64,000 nucleotides of DNA from Marinobacterium zhoushanense. Its GTDB lineage: Bacteria > Pseudomonadota > Gammaproteobacteria > Pseudomonadales > Balneatricaceae. The stretch is from positions 1 to 64,000 of the forward strand of contig NZ_BMIJ01000006.1 in the NCBI RefSeq assembly GCF_014641945.1. Reading direction: 5' to 3'. The position numbers were made by a program, and so were the translations under genes. Below, piece after piece: positions 44,008 to 53,614 of the stretch. Under the pieces are notes generated by a model, which saw only the letters and a list, made by a program, of their open reading frames with translations, ran no database searches and was not told the origin of the DNA. Within the stretch, counting starts at the first letter, position 1; every line of letters starts with the position of its first letter.

Positions 44008-44474
44008 GCAGTGGCGGTCTCCTTCTCGATAGGTGCGGTGACGGGATGGGCAAAGCGGAAGCCCACCGCAAGCCTGTTCCATACATTGATGGCACCGATC
44101 AGCAGGGTCAAGTTGACCAGCTCCTTATCGCTGAACTGCTGCTTGGCCTGTTGATAATCCTCGTCCGGTGCCTGGCTATCGGCCAGCAGGGTGAGGGACT
44201 CGGTCCAGGCAAGTGCGGCGCGCTCACGCTCGGAGTAGAGCGACGACTCGCGCCAGGCGGGGAGCAGATAGAGCCGCTCCTCGGTTTCACCGGCTTTACG
44301 CGCATCGCGGGTGTGCATATGGAGACAGTAGGCGCAGCCATTGATCTGCGAGGCGCGGTTTTTCACCAGCTCGATCAGACTGTACTCCAGTCCGCTGTGG
44401 CGAACATAGGTCTCCAGGTTGACCATGGCAGCTATCGCTTCAGGGGCAGCCTGGTTGGGATCTAAACGTTGCAT
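44004..44474 (-). CDS. AhpD/carboxymuconolactone decarboxylase-like protein
   Basis: A 156-aa all-helical protein with the CxxC redox motif in INGCAYCLHMHTRDARK. It is likely a peroxidase-type antioxidant (AhpD-like). Start at ATG 44474 where family members begin; an upstream in-frame codon at 44558 adds an unlikely basic leader. First gene of a two-gene unit with the ECF sigma factor, which probably controls it. Confidence 0.9.
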   Translation of the reverse strand: MQRLDPNQAAPEAIAAMVNLETYVRHSGLEYSLIELVKNRASQINGCAYCLHMHTRDARKAGETEERLYLLPAWRESSLYSERERAALAWTESLTLLADSQAPDEDYQQAKQQFSDKELVNLTLLIGAINVWNRLAVGFRFAHPVTAPIEKETATA

Positions 44475-44594
44475 AGTTGCTTTCTCCGTTTTGGGGCTCC
44501 TGTAGGGGCTCCTGTTAGGTTTGCCTGTATGACGAGCCGCCAACGGGAGATGTGACATGCAGTGACAACTTTTTTGAGTTTTTTTGCGAAGTGC

Positions 44595-45476
44595 TCATCC
44601 TGCTAGTGCTGGCTGCGCCAGATCCAGGCTCTCCAGCAAGCAGTTCTCCAGGACTTTCACAGCAGCAGACGGCGCCGAATCCAGGCGGTGCAGCACCAGT
44701 TTCAGAGAGGGCAGCGACGGCAGGCCGTAGCGCTTATCGAGCATTTGCAGATCGCTTGGCATCCCAACCGCCGTGCGCACGGTAAGCCCAAGACCCGCCT
44801 GGGTGGCAGCCCAGATACCTGCCAGGCTGCGACTGGTGATGCTGATGCGCCAGGGAATACCGGCCCTGTCCAGCGCATCGAGCGCAGCCTGGCGCACCAG
44901 ACAGGGCGCCTCGAACAGGATCAGGGGCAGGGGGCGTAGCCGGAAATCCTCGCTATCGCCCCCGCCGATCCACTGCATTGGATAGGAGCGCAGGGGCAGG
45001 GTATTGGGCAGTGGGTGGCCATCATCCCAGGCCAGGGCAAGATCCAGCTGCCCCTGGCGGACGCTATTGACCAGCTCGGCGTTGCGCGCAATCTGTACCT
45101 CGATCTGGATACCTGGGTAGGCGCGTTTAAATCGGCCCAGTGTCTGCGTCAGCAGCTGCTCACCGAAATCCTCCTGCAATCCCAGGCGTACCTGGCCCTG
45201 CAGATTCACCTGATGCAACGCCATCACCGCTTCGTCGTTGGTGGAAAGGAGTTGGCGTGCATAGGAGAGCAGCAGCTCGCCGGCAGGCAACAGCTCCAGA
45301 TTGCGGCCGGCACGCCGCAGTATGGGTTGGCCGATCTGCTCCTCCAGCTTTTTCAGATGGGCGCTGACTGCGGAGGTGGAGCGGTTCAATGTCTGCGCGG
45401 CGCTGGCAAAACTGCCCAACTCAATGCCGGTCATGAAGCTGCGCAGGGCTTCAAGATCGAGTGTCATCTTGCGCAT
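44595..45476 (-). CDS. LysR-type regulator of the tautomerase-DUF4865 pair
   Basis: A 293-aa LysR regulator: HTH (LRSFMTGIELGSFASAAQTL, STSAVSAHLKKLEEQIG) and effector domain. Divergent from the tautomerase gene with a 118-bp shared gap that holds AT-rich dyads, including TTG-N6-CAA (TTGTATGTTCAA), a possible LysR half-site pair. It should regulate the pair. Confidence 0.9.
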   Translation of the reverse strand: MRKMTLDLEALRSFMTGIELGSFASAAQTLNRSTSAVSAHLKKLEEQIGQPILRRAGRNLELLPAGELLLSYARQLLSTNDEAVMALHQVNLQGQVRLGLQEDFGEQLLTQTLGRFKRAYPGIQIEVQIARNAELVNSVRQGQLDLALAWDDGHPLPNTLPLRSYPMQWIGGGDSEDFRLRPLPLILFEAPCLVRQAALDALDRAGIPWRISITSRSLAGIWAATQAGLGLTVRTAVGMPSDLQMLDKRYGLPSLPSLKLVLHRLDSAPSAAVKVLENCLLESLDLAQPALAG

Positions 45477-45594
45477 GTTTAAATCCTGAAATAGTGGATT
45501 GTATGTTCAATATGTTTTGATTTTTTAAACTATGGTCGGTCGTTACTCTGTGCCTGTCAATCACAGCTTGAACAGGAAAAGGGAGAGACTAACC

Positions 45595-45984
45595 ATGCCA
45601 TTCACCCGAATAGCGCTGCGCGAAGGAAAACCGGATCACTACATTCAGGGCGTATCCGATGCGCTGCATCGCGCGCTGGTCGATTGCTTCGAGGTGCCGC
45701 CGGCGGATCGCTTTCAACTGATCGAGGAGCTGCCGGCAGGCCGGCTGGTGTGCGACCGTCACTATATGGCGGCAGACGGTAGAACCGCGAACACGATTAT
45801 CTTTCAGATCACGGCGGGGCGTGAACGCAGCGAGAAGACACGCAATACGTTCTTCGCTCGCCTGGTGGAGGAGCTGCAGGCGAGCGTTGGAATAAGTGCA
45901 GCCGATGTGATGGTGATCATCACCACCAATCGGCTCGGTGAGTGGTCGTTCAGCGGCGGTGTCTCGGCAGGAGCGCAAGCATGA
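45595..45984 (+). CDS. Tautomerase family protein
   Basis: A 129-aa 4-oxalocrotonate tautomerase-superfamily member. The catalytic proline is the second residue (MPFTRIALREG), exposed after methionine removal. The double-length subunit is like the MSAD/short-fused groups. Substrate unknown. GGGAGAG lies upstream of ATG 45595. The stop overlaps the next start (ATGA). Confidence 0.88.
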   Translation: MPFTRIALREGKPDHYIQGVSDALHRALVDCFEVPPADRFQLIEELPAGRLVCDRHYMAADGRTANTIIFQITAGRERSEKTRNTFFARLVEELQASVGISAADVMVIITTNRLGEWSFSGGVSAGAQA

Positions 45985-46547
45985 TCTCGATGCAGTACCG
46001 CTTCGTATTGCCCGCCGACTACGACATGCAGATCATTCGTCAGCGGATCAGCGACAAGGGGCATCTGCTGGATAACTTTCCGGGGCTGATGTTCAAGGCA
46101 TACCTGTTTGCTGACACCCTGAACGCTGAATCGCCTGCGCCATTCAAGCTCTATGCGCCTTTCTATCTTTGGGAGAATACGTTGGGTATGAAGCGTTTTC
46201 TCTGCAGTTCTGGCTTTGAAGGGGTTCAGCGCTCCTTCGGGCGTCCACAGCTGATGAGCTGGATTCCGTTGGCCCAGACCGTGCTGCCTTCCGTACGGCA
46301 GGCCCGTTATGCGAGCAGGGCGCTAGTGAAGCTGAAACCGCTTGCCTCTTTGGAGACGCTGGAAGCGGAAGAGGAGAAATATGTGCAGGCGCAGATCACA
46401 CGGAATAATGCTTTGGCGTGCATATCCGCGCTTGATCCTCATAATTGGACCCTGATGAGGTTCTCGCTCTACGCACAATCGAACCCGTTGGTTGACGGCG
46501 TCGATATCGAATTCTATCAGGTCGGCTATGTGGCGGGGCCGAGCTGA
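45981..46547 (+). CDS. DUF4865 family protein
   Basis: A 188-aa protein of the DUF4865 type (MISMQYRFVLPADYDMQIIR, FPGLMFKAYLFADTL, LWENTLGMKRFLCSSGFEG). Function unknown; the fold is dimeric alpha-beta-barrel-like by appearance. Members commonly sit next to tautomerase genes under a LysR regulator, as here, suggesting a shared pathway. Translationally coupled to the tautomerase gene. Confidence 0.82.
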   Translation: MISMQYRFVLPADYDMQIIRQRISDKGHLLDNFPGLMFKAYLFADTLNAESPAPFKLYAPFYLWENTLGMKRFLCSSGFEGVQRSFGRPQLMSWIPLAQTVLPSVRQARYASRALVKLKPLASLETLEAEEEKYVQAQITRNNALACISALDPHNWTLMRFSLYAQSNPLVDGVDIEFYQVGYVAGPS

Positions 46548-46678
46548 CCGGTTGGTGCAGCGTCTCCTCTGAGCCGCTGTCCCAATGGTCAGCTTTTCGC
46601 TGGGTTTGCTGGCCGTTCATCCAGGATTCCGGCTACCATTGGGGCGCTATCCTCCACTGAATATGGACGCTCATCACC

Positions 46679-47764
46679 ATGAAATCGCTGGGTCTGCTGC
46701 TTTCTGCCGTTTTTCTCGCACTGCCATTACTGTCCGGATGCAGTGACGACAGTGACAAAAGCGAAGTGAGCGGACCGCCGCCGTTACGTCCGGTAAAAAC
46801 GCTCGTTGTGCAGGCGCCACAGCAGGGCCGTTGGCGCGAACTTCCGGGCGTGGTGAAGGCGTCACGTGAGGTGGAGCTGGCGTTTAGGGTCAGCGGCAAG
46901 CTCGAACAGCTGCCGGTAAAAGAGGGCGATAGGGTCCAGGAGAAGCAACTGCTGGCGCAGCTCGATGCCACCGATTTCAACATTCAGCTCAATGCCCGCC
47001 TGGCCGAATACGATCAGGCGCTGGCCGACTTTGAACGCGGCCAAACGCTGGTCCAGAAAAACCTGATCGCGCGAGCCGATTTCGATAAGTTGAAAGCCCA
47101 GTATGAGTCGGCCAAGGCGGCGCTGGAGTCCGCCCGGCAAAATGTGGAATACACCTCGCTACGGGCGCCTTTCGCCGGTCGGGTCGCGAAACGCAATGTG
47201 GAGAGTTTCGAGGAGCTCGCCGCCGGTCAGCCGGTGCTGGTACTGCAGGATACCAACGGTGTCAGCATCAGCGTGGATGTACCGGAAAGCATCATGATCC
47301 GGGTCCGTGAGGATGCTGTACCGGAGCTGACTGCCAGTTTCGATCAAATACCGGATCAGCAATTCCCGCTGTCGCTGCTGGAGGTGTCGACCCAGGCCGA
47401 CAAGAGTAGCAACACCTACAAGGTCACCTTCGCGATGCACGCTACCGAGGGTTACAACCTGCTGCCCGGCATGTCGGCCACCGTACGTGGCCAGGCCGAC
47501 CCACGCGTTGCCGTGGCAGACCTCCTCTATCTGCCCGCCCAGGCGGTGCTGGAGGATGACGACGGACATTTCGTTTACCTGGTCGATCAAACCCAGCCGG
47601 GACAGGGCAGCGTCGAGCGCCGGGCAGTGGAGGTCGGTAGTTTGACCTCGCTCGGGCTGGAGGTGATATCCGGTCTTGCCGTTGGTGACCGCGTGGTGGT
47701 GGCCGGCATGAGCAAGATGCACGCCGGCCTTGAGGTCAAGCTGATGTCGGAGGTGGGCCAGTGA
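46679..47764 (+). CDS. RND efflux membrane fusion lipoprotein
   Basis: A 361-aa periplasmic adaptor. The lipoprotein signal ends LLSGC with Cys21 as the lipid anchor. Biotinyl-lipoyl-like halves (VSGKLEQLPVKEGDRVQEKQ and APFAGRVAKRNVESFE) flank a coiled-coil hairpin (about 100-160). It bridges the RND pump to an outer-membrane channel, which is not encoded here. The stop overlaps the pump start by 4 bp. Confidence 0.92.
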   Translation: MKSLGLLLSAVFLALPLLSGCSDDSDKSEVSGPPPLRPVKTLVVQAPQQGRWRELPGVVKASREVELAFRVSGKLEQLPVKEGDRVQEKQLLAQLDATDFNIQLNARLAEYDQALADFERGQTLVQKNLIARADFDKLKAQYESAKAALESARQNVEYTSLRAPFAGRVAKRNVESFEELAAGQPVLVLQDTNGVSISVDVPESIMIRVREDAVPELTASFDQIPDQQFPLSLLEVSTQADKSSNTYKVTFAMHATEGYNLLPGMSATVRGQADPRVAVADLLYLPAQAVLEDDDGHFVYLVDQTQPGQGSVERRAVEVGSLTSLGLEVISGLAVGDRVVVAGMSKMHAGLEVKLMSEVGQ

Positions 47765-50700
47765 ATATCACAGCCGGTGCGATCGGCAATAGCCGTCTCA
47801 CCTGGGTGCTTGTGCTGTGTATCGTGCTTGCGGGTATCGATACCTTTTTGAAGATGCCACGTGCTTACGATCCCGGCTTCATCATCCGCGCTGCCCAGAT
47901 CACCACCCAATTTCCGGGCGCCAGTCCGGAACGTGTCGAACAGCTGATAACCTCCCCCATCGAGGATGTGGTGAAAGAGATACCGGAGCTGGATTTCGTG
48001 AAAAGCGAATCGCGTACCGGCGTGTCCATCGTCACCGTCAATATCAGCGAAAGTTACAAGGATATGCGGCCGATCTGGGATGAGCTGCGGCGTAAGGTCG
48101 ACGATATCCGCTCCGATATGCCGGATGGCGTGGTCGGCCCCAGCGTCAACGACGAATTCGGCGATGTGTTCGGTATCGTGATGTCGATCACCGGCGAGGG
48201 TTTCAGTTACGCCGAGGTGGAGAGGGTGGCGGAACAGGTCAGGGATCGCCTGCTGCGGATACCGGATGCGGCGAAGGTGGAGATCTACGGCGACCAGGAG
48301 GAGCGGATCTTCGTTGAGTTCGACAACGCCCGTCTGTCGGAACTGGGTATATCGCCCAATCAGCTGTCCCAGGCCTTGGCCACGCGCAATATTGTCATAC
48401 CGGGTGGCTCCTTCGCCCTGGGCAATGAACGGATTGCGCTGGAGCCGAGCGGCAATTTCGAAACCGTGGAGGATATCCGTAAAACCATACTGAGTATTCC
48501 CGGCAGCGAGAACCTGCTTTACCTCGACGACATCGCCGAGGTGTCCCGCGGCTACGTGGACCCCGCTCAGGCGCTGGTGCACTCCAGCGGAACACCGGCG
48601 CTGGCGCTCGGTATCGCCATGCGCGAAGGGGGGAACAATATTCTGTTGGGCGAGCAGGTGCGGGCGGCGCTGGATGAGCTGCAACCGAACTACCCCTACG
48701 GTATCGAGTTTGACCTGGTCAATTTCGTTCCTGATGAGGTGGACCAGAAGGTGCGGGATTTTGTCGTCAACCTGCTGCAGGCGGTGGCGATCGTCACGCT
48801 GGTGATGCTGATCAGTTTGGGGCTGCGTACCGGGCTGGTTGTTGCGTCGCTGATCCCGCTGGCAATGCTGTTGGCGATCATCGTCATGTCGGTGCTGGGG
48901 ATCGGGCTGGATCAGATCTCGTTGGCAGCACTGATCATCGCACTGGGGATGCTGGTGGATAATGGCATCGTGATGTCGGAGAGCATCATGGTGCAGATGG
49001 AGACGGGTAAACGTGCGCTGGCGGCGGCGGTGGACTCTGCTGCCGAGTTGAAGATCCCACTGCTGACCGCCTCGCTGACGACGGCGGCGGCGTTTCTACC
49101 GATCTACCTGGCCGAGTCCAACGTGGGCGAGTTCACCGCGTCTCTGTTCAAGGTGGTGACGATTACACTGTTGAGCTCCTGGGTGATTTCATTGACCGTC
49201 ATTCCGATGCTGTGCGTCCATTTCATGAAGGTGGCGCCGCGCAGCGAAGCCTTCGATAGCGGCCTATATGGGATCTATCGACGGGCGCTGCTGGCGCTGT
49301 TGCGGCATCGCTTCATCACCCTGGCCGTGACGCTGGTGGTGTTTGCCGTGGCGATGCTGGGGTTCCGCTATCTCCCCAACCTGTTTTTCCCGCCGTCGGA
49401 CCGGCTCTATTTCAAGGTGGAGCTGGAGCTGCCGGAAGGAACCGCCATCGAGCGTACGGAGCAGGTGGTATCCGAACTTGAGCGCTATATGCAGCGGGAA
49501 TGGGTGGTGAGTGATTCCCGCGCCAGCGGGGTAACCAACTGGGTCAGCTATGTCGGTAACGCCGGGCCCAAGTTCATCCTCTCCCACAACCCCAAACCCT
49601 CGAATCCGAGCTATGCGCTGATGATCGTCAATGTCAGTGATCTGGCGCTGGTCGATCCGGCGATGGACGGCGTCAGGGCCTATGCCTTCGAGCATTTTCC
49701 CGATCTGCGGCTGAAAACGCGCAGGATTGAGAACGGTCCCTCGGTAGAAAATCCGGTGGAGGTGCGCCTGTCGGGGCAGGATAGCGCGTCGCTGTTCAAC
49801 GCTGTAAAGGCGCTGAAGGTGCGTATGGCGGAGATCGGCGGTCTGGATGCGATCAGCGACGACTGGGGCCAGCGGATCAAAAAGCTGGAGATACGTATCG
49901 ACCAGCCGCGAGCGTTGCGGGCCGGGGTCACCAGTCAGGATATCGCCATTTCGCTGCAGGCGGGGTTGAGCGGTCTGGAGATGACCGAGTATCGGGAAGG
50001 GGAGGACTCGATACCGGTCATCCTGCGCTCTCACGCCTCGAATCAGCAGGATATCGGCAAGGTGGAGGGGTTGTCGGTGTTTGTGCAATCCACCGGTCAG
50101 TCCGTTCCGCTGACACAGGTGGCCAATCTGGCGGTGGTATGGGAAGCCGCACGCATATTCCGCCGTGACGGGGTGCGTACGGTAACTCTGGGGGCACAAC
50201 TGCAACCCGGCGTCACCGCTGCGGAAAAGTTCGCGCAGCTTAAACCCTGGCTCGATCAGCAGAAGGACAGCTGGGGCACCCGCGTACGTTACGAGTTCGG
50301 CGGCGAGAGCGAGTCATCGGCCAAGGCCAACCAGTCGATCATCGACAAGCTGCCCGTTGCGGCACTGATCATCGTGCTGGTACTGGTGGCCCAGTTCAAC
50401 TCGATTCGCAAATCGTTCATTATCCTGACTACCGTTCCGCTCGGGCTGATTGGTGTGGTGGCGGGGCTGTTGCTGGGGCACTCATTCTTCGGCTTTATGA
50501 CCTTTCTTGGCATCATCTCGCTGGCCGGTATCGTGATCAATAACGCCATCGTGTTGCTGGAGCGGATCAAGATCGAACTGGATAGCGGAGTAGAGCCGCA
50601 GGTGGCGATCGTCTCGGCGGCCATGCAGCGGGCCCGACCCATACTGTTGACCACGTCGACCACCGTACTGGGGCTGTTGCCCCTCTACTTGGGTGGGGGC

Positions 50701-50826
50701 GAGATGTGGGAGCCGATGACGATTGCGATCATGGCTGGTTTGCTGTTCTCAACCCTGCTGACACTGGGGGTGGTACCGGTGCTCTATGCGTTAATCTACG
50801 GTATACGCTATTCGAAGGCAGGATGA
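47761..50826 (+). CDS. RND efflux transporter (HAE1-like)
   Basis: A 1021-aa inner-membrane pump with the twelve-helix RND pattern: TM1 at the N-terminus, two large periplasmic loops (about 35-330 and 550-850) and two membrane clusters. ALIIALGMLVDNGIVMSESI holds the TM4 acidic residues of the proton relay. GTG start at 47761. It is a two-gene pump unit without its own TolC. Substrates cannot be predicted. Confidence 0.93.
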   Translation: MNITAGAIGNSRLTWVLVLCIVLAGIDTFLKMPRAYDPGFIIRAAQITTQFPGASPERVEQLITSPIEDVVKEIPELDFVKSESRTGVSIVTVNISESYKDMRPIWDELRRKVDDIRSDMPDGVVGPSVNDEFGDVFGIVMSITGEGFSYAEVERVAEQVRDRLLRIPDAAKVEIYGDQEERIFVEFDNARLSELGISPNQLSQALATRNIVIPGGSFALGNERIALEPSGNFETVEDIRKTILSIPGSENLLYLDDIAEVSRGYVDPAQALVHSSGTPALALGIAMREGGNNILLGEQVRAALDELQPNYPYGIEFDLVNFVPDEVDQKVRDFVVNLLQAVAIVTLVMLISLGLRTGLVVASLIPLAMLLAIIVMSVLGIGLDQISLAALIIALGMLVDNGIVMSESIMVQMETGKRALAAAVDSAAELKIPLLTASLTTAAAFLPIYLAESNVGEFTASLFKVVTITLLSSWVISLTVIPMLCVHFMKVAPRSEAFDSGLYGIYRRALLALLRHRFITLAVTLVVFAVAMLGFRYLPNLFFPPSDRLYFKVELELPEGTAIERTEQVVSELERYMQREWVVSDSRASGVTNWVSYVGNAGPKFILSHNPKPSNPSYALMIVNVSDLALVDPAMDGVRAYAFEHFPDLRLKTRRIENGPSVENPVEVRLSGQDSASLFNAVKALKVRMAEIGGLDAISDDWGQRIKKLEIRIDQPRALRAGVTSQDIAISLQAGLSGLEMTEYREGEDSIPVILRSHASNQQDIGKVEGLSVFVQSTGQSVPLTQVANLAVVWEAARIFRRDGVRTVTLGAQLQPGVTAAEKFAQLKPWLDQQKDSWGTRVRYEFGGESESSAKANQSIIDKLPVAALIIVLVLVAQFNSIRKSFIILTTVPLGLIGVVAGLLLGHSFFGFMTFLGIISLAGIVINNAIVLLERIKIELDSGVEPQVAIVSAAMQRARPILLTTSTTVLGLLPLYLGGGEMWEPMTIAIMAGLLFSTLLTLGVVPVLYALIYGIRYSKAG

Positions 50827-50900
50827 GAGACGGGTGGCAGCTGGTCTCGAATTACTACCGATCTCGATGAAACTTATACAAATGAAGCTGGGAAAGAAAA

Positions 50901-51827
50901 ATGGATCAGGATTATCAGTCTGGCGTCATCGCACCGCAGAACCGGGATGCGCTGTTTCTCTGTTTTAACGGCAACCACGAACCGGGAAGCGAACAGCAGG
51001 TGCGGGCATTTCTGGGTGGGTTGCCGCAAAAAGTCGAGGCGCTCAGGGCACGCCTGCCGGAAACGGATCTTCACCTGACTGCCGCCATCGGCTCCGCCTA
51101 TTGGGACCGTATCTGCCCAGAGGAGAGGCCAGCGCTGTTGCGGCCCTTCCCCGCGCTGGAAAAGGGGGCGCGTGTCGCGCCCTCGACACCGATCGATCTG
51201 CTGTTCATTGTGCGGGCTGATCAATACGACGCGTGCTTCGAACTGTCGCGCGAGATCGAACAGGCGCTTCAGGGTGCCGTGACGTTGGTGGACGAGGTGC
51301 ACGGCTTCCGTTATCTCGACTCACGAGACCTGACCGGCTTTGTCGATGGCACGGAAAATCCCGAGGGCGATGACCGGCTTGACGTGGCGCTGGTCGGTGA
51401 TGAAGACCCTCAGTTTGCCGGTGGTAGCTACCTGCACCTGCAGCGCTACGAGCATGACCTGTCGGCCTGGAACCGTCAGTCGCTGAAGGAGCAGGAGGAT
51501 ACCTATGGCCGCACCAAGGCCGACAATATCGAGTATCCCAGCGCCGAGAAATCCCCCCATGCCCATACCAAGCGTACCTCGCTGAAAAGGCCCGACGGCA
51601 GCTCCATCGAGATCCTGCGCCAGAGCATGCCCTATGGCGACGCGGCCCGTAAGGGGCTGATGTTCGTCAGTCTGTGCCGTACGCCGGAGAATTTCGAACT
51701 GATGCTCAAGAGCATGGTGGAGGGGGACGAAGAGGGCAGGGCCGACCGTATTCTCCAGTTCACCCGCGCAGTGTCAGGGGCTGCGTTCTTTGTTCCCGCC
51801 AACAGTTGGTTACAGCGTCTGGGCTAA
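50901..51827 (+). CDS. Dyp-type peroxidase (YfeX-like)
   Basis: A 308-aa heme peroxidase. The Dyp motif GxxDG is present in DLTGFVDGTENPEGDD and the proximal heme His probably in SPHAHTKRTSL. No Tat or Sec signal, so cytoplasmic and probably not encapsulated (no encapsulin gene nearby). Substrate unknown. Preceded by a weak ribosome site GGGAAAG. Confidence 0.92.
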   Translation: MDQDYQSGVIAPQNRDALFLCFNGNHEPGSEQQVRAFLGGLPQKVEALRARLPETDLHLTAAIGSAYWDRICPEERPALLRPFPALEKGARVAPSTPIDLLFIVRADQYDACFELSREIEQALQGAVTLVDEVHGFRYLDSRDLTGFVDGTENPEGDDRLDVALVGDEDPQFAGGSYLHLQRYEHDLSAWNRQSLKEQEDTYGRTKADNIEYPSAEKSPHAHTKRTSLKRPDGSSIEILRQSMPYGDAARKGLMFVSLCRTPENFELMLKSMVEGDEEGRADRILQFTRAVSGAAFFVPANSWLQRLG

Positions 51828-51848
51828 ACCAGCCAGCAGCGAAATACA

Positions 51849-51868
51849 GGGCCTCGCCGGTGAGGCCC
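51849..51868. repeat. Hairpin after the Dyp peroxidase gene
   Basis: GGGCCTC pairs with GAGGCCC over a 6-base loop, 22 bp past the stop. No T run; possible transcript end or stabiliser. Confidence 0.5.
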
Positions 51869-51996
51869 GCGTAACCTACGGCAGAGTGCCGGCTAGTTCA
51901 CTATAGTTTGGACAGGTGAGCAGTCTGCGGTAGTCCGCTCGTGACGATCGGCTAAATCCAGCAGGCTGCAGGAGTTAGTTCTCAGGAGGTTTCACC

Positions 51997-52557
51997 ATGA
52001 CACTGACACCTTCGACGATGATTGCATTGGGCCATGAGGCAACCGAGTTCAACCTGCTAGAACCCAAAACCGGACGCTATCTCTCCAGTGCGGATCTACC
52101 CGGACCAGAGGGGATGCTGGTGGTGTTTATCTGTAACCACTGTCCCTTTGTGCGGCATATCGAACCGGGATTGATTCAGCTGGGACGGGACTACGCAGGC
52201 AAGGGGATCGCCATGGTTGCGATCAGCAGCAATGACGCTGCAACCCATCCTGAAGATGGTCCGGAGAAGATGGCGGAGAAAGATTACCCTTTCCCCTACC
52301 TGTACGACGAAAGCCAGCAGGTGGCCAAGGCGTATGACGCCGCCTGCACACCGGATATCTTCCTGTTTAATGGCGAACGCGAACTGGTTTATCGCGGCCA
52401 GTTCGACGACTCCCGGCCTAACAACGATCTCCCGGTGACGGGAAAGGATCTGCGCGCGGCGATGGATGCGCTGCTGGCCGGTAAGAAGCCGTCGACCGAG
52501 CAGAAGCCGAGCATCGGTTGCAATATCAAGTGGCGGGCATACCACCGGGCGCAGTGA
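51997..52557 (+). CDS. Thioredoxin-fold AhpC/TSA-like protein
   Basis: A 186-aa redoxin with CNHCPFVRHIEPGL as a CxxC-like active site at the end of the first strand, and AISSNDAATHPEDGPEKMAE as in the widespread thioredoxin-family proteins of this type. Likely a cytoplasmic thiol reductase or peroxidase. CAGGAGG lies 7 bases before ATG 51997. The C-terminal extension ends SIGCNIKWRAYHRAQ, with a third Cys. Confidence 0.86.
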   Translation: MTLTPSTMIALGHEATEFNLLEPKTGRYLSSADLPGPEGMLVVFICNHCPFVRHIEPGLIQLGRDYAGKGIAMVAISSNDAATHPEDGPEKMAEKDYPFPYLYDESQQVAKAYDAACTPDIFLFNGERELVYRGQFDDSRPNNDLPVTGKDLRAAMDALLAGKKPSTEQKPSIGCNIKWRAYHRAQ

Positions 52558-52575
52558 TTGCGCCTGGTTGGCAGG

Positions 52576-53604
52576 TCAGCGTTCGGACGATAGCGCCCAG
52601 AGGTTGATTCCACCTTCGATCGCGTAGCGGTCGATCTCGGCCAGCTCCTCGGCACTGAAGTGCGGGTTGTCCAGTGCGGCCAGGCTGTCGAGCAGTTGCT
52701 CGGGTCGGCTGACGCCGACCAGCGCCGAGGTCACCCGGCTGTCGCGCAGCACCCAGGCGATCGCCATCTGGGCCAGGCTCTGACCCCGGCGACGGGCGAT
52801 CTCGTTCAGCGCGCGGATACGATTCAGGTTGTCCTCGGACAGGTGGGAACTCTGCAGCGACTTCTTCTGCGCGGCGCGGCTGTCTTGCGGAATCCCGTCA
52901 AGGTACTTGTTCGTCAGCAGACCCTGCGCCAGCGGGGAGAACACGATGCTGCCGGTGCCGACGTCCTCCAGCGTATCGAGCAGGCCATCCTCTTCGACCC
53001 AGCGGTTCAACATCGAGTAGCTTGGCTGATGGATCAGGCAGGGGGTACCCAGCTCACGCAGTATCTCCACCGCTTCACGCGTGCGCTGCGAATTGTAGGA
53101 GGAGATGCCGACATAGAGCGCCTTGCCCTGGCGCACGGCGCTGTCCAGTGCGCCCATGGTCTCCTCCAGCGGCGTATCCGGATCGAAACGGTGGGAGTAG
53201 AAGATATCGACATACTCCAGCCCCATCCGTTTCAGGCTCTGGTCCAGGCTGGCCAGCAGATACTTGCGGCTGCCCCACTCGCCGTAGGGGCCAGGCCACA
53301 TGTCGTAACCGGCCTTGGTGGAGATGATCAACTCGTCTCGGTAACCGGCAAAATCCGTTCTGAGAATCCTTCCGAACAGCGTTTCCGCCGATCCGGGTGG
53401 CGGGCCGTAGTTGTTGGCCAGATCGAAGTGGGTGATACCGTTGTCGAACGCGGTGCGGCAGATCGCACGCGCCGTGTCGGGGCGGCTGTCCTCGCCGAAG
53501 TTGTGCCACAGACCGAGGGATAGAGCGGGCAGTTTCAAGCCACTACGGCCGCAGCGGTTGTAGCGCATCTTCTCGTAGCGTGCTGTCGATGGGGTGTAGG
53601 GCAT
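52576..53604 (-). CDS. yghZ: Aldo/keto reductase, L-glyceraldehyde 3-phosphate reductase type
   Basis: A 342-aa NADPH-dependent aldo/keto reductase very like E. coli YghZ/Gpr along its whole length (LKLPALSLGLWHNFG, HFDLANNYGPPPGSAE, YDMWPGPYGEWGSRKYLLAS). The Tyr of NNYG is the catalytic acid. YghZ reduces L-glyceraldehyde 3-phosphate and methylglyoxal. Immediately downstream (10 bp) of mgsA, so a role in methylglyoxal disposal is likely. The start ATG 53604 fits the family alignment. Confidence 0.9.
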   Translation of the reverse strand: MPYTPSTARYEKMRYNRCGRSGLKLPALSLGLWHNFGEDSRPDTARAICRTAFDNGITHFDLANNYGPPPGSAETLFGRILRTDFAGYRDELIISTKAGYDMWPGPYGEWGSRKYLLASLDQSLKRMGLEYVDIFYSHRFDPDTPLEETMGALDSAVRQGKALYVGISSYNSQRTREAVEILRELGTPCLIHQPSYSMLNRWVEEDGLLDTLEDVGTGSIVFSPLAQGLLTNKYLDGIPQDSRAAQKKSLQSSHLSEDNLNRIRALNEIARRRGQSLAQMAIAWVLRDSRVTSALVGVSRPEQLLDSLAALDNPHFSAEELAEIDRYAIEGGINLWALSSER

Positions 53605-53614
53605 GTTCGGGTTC

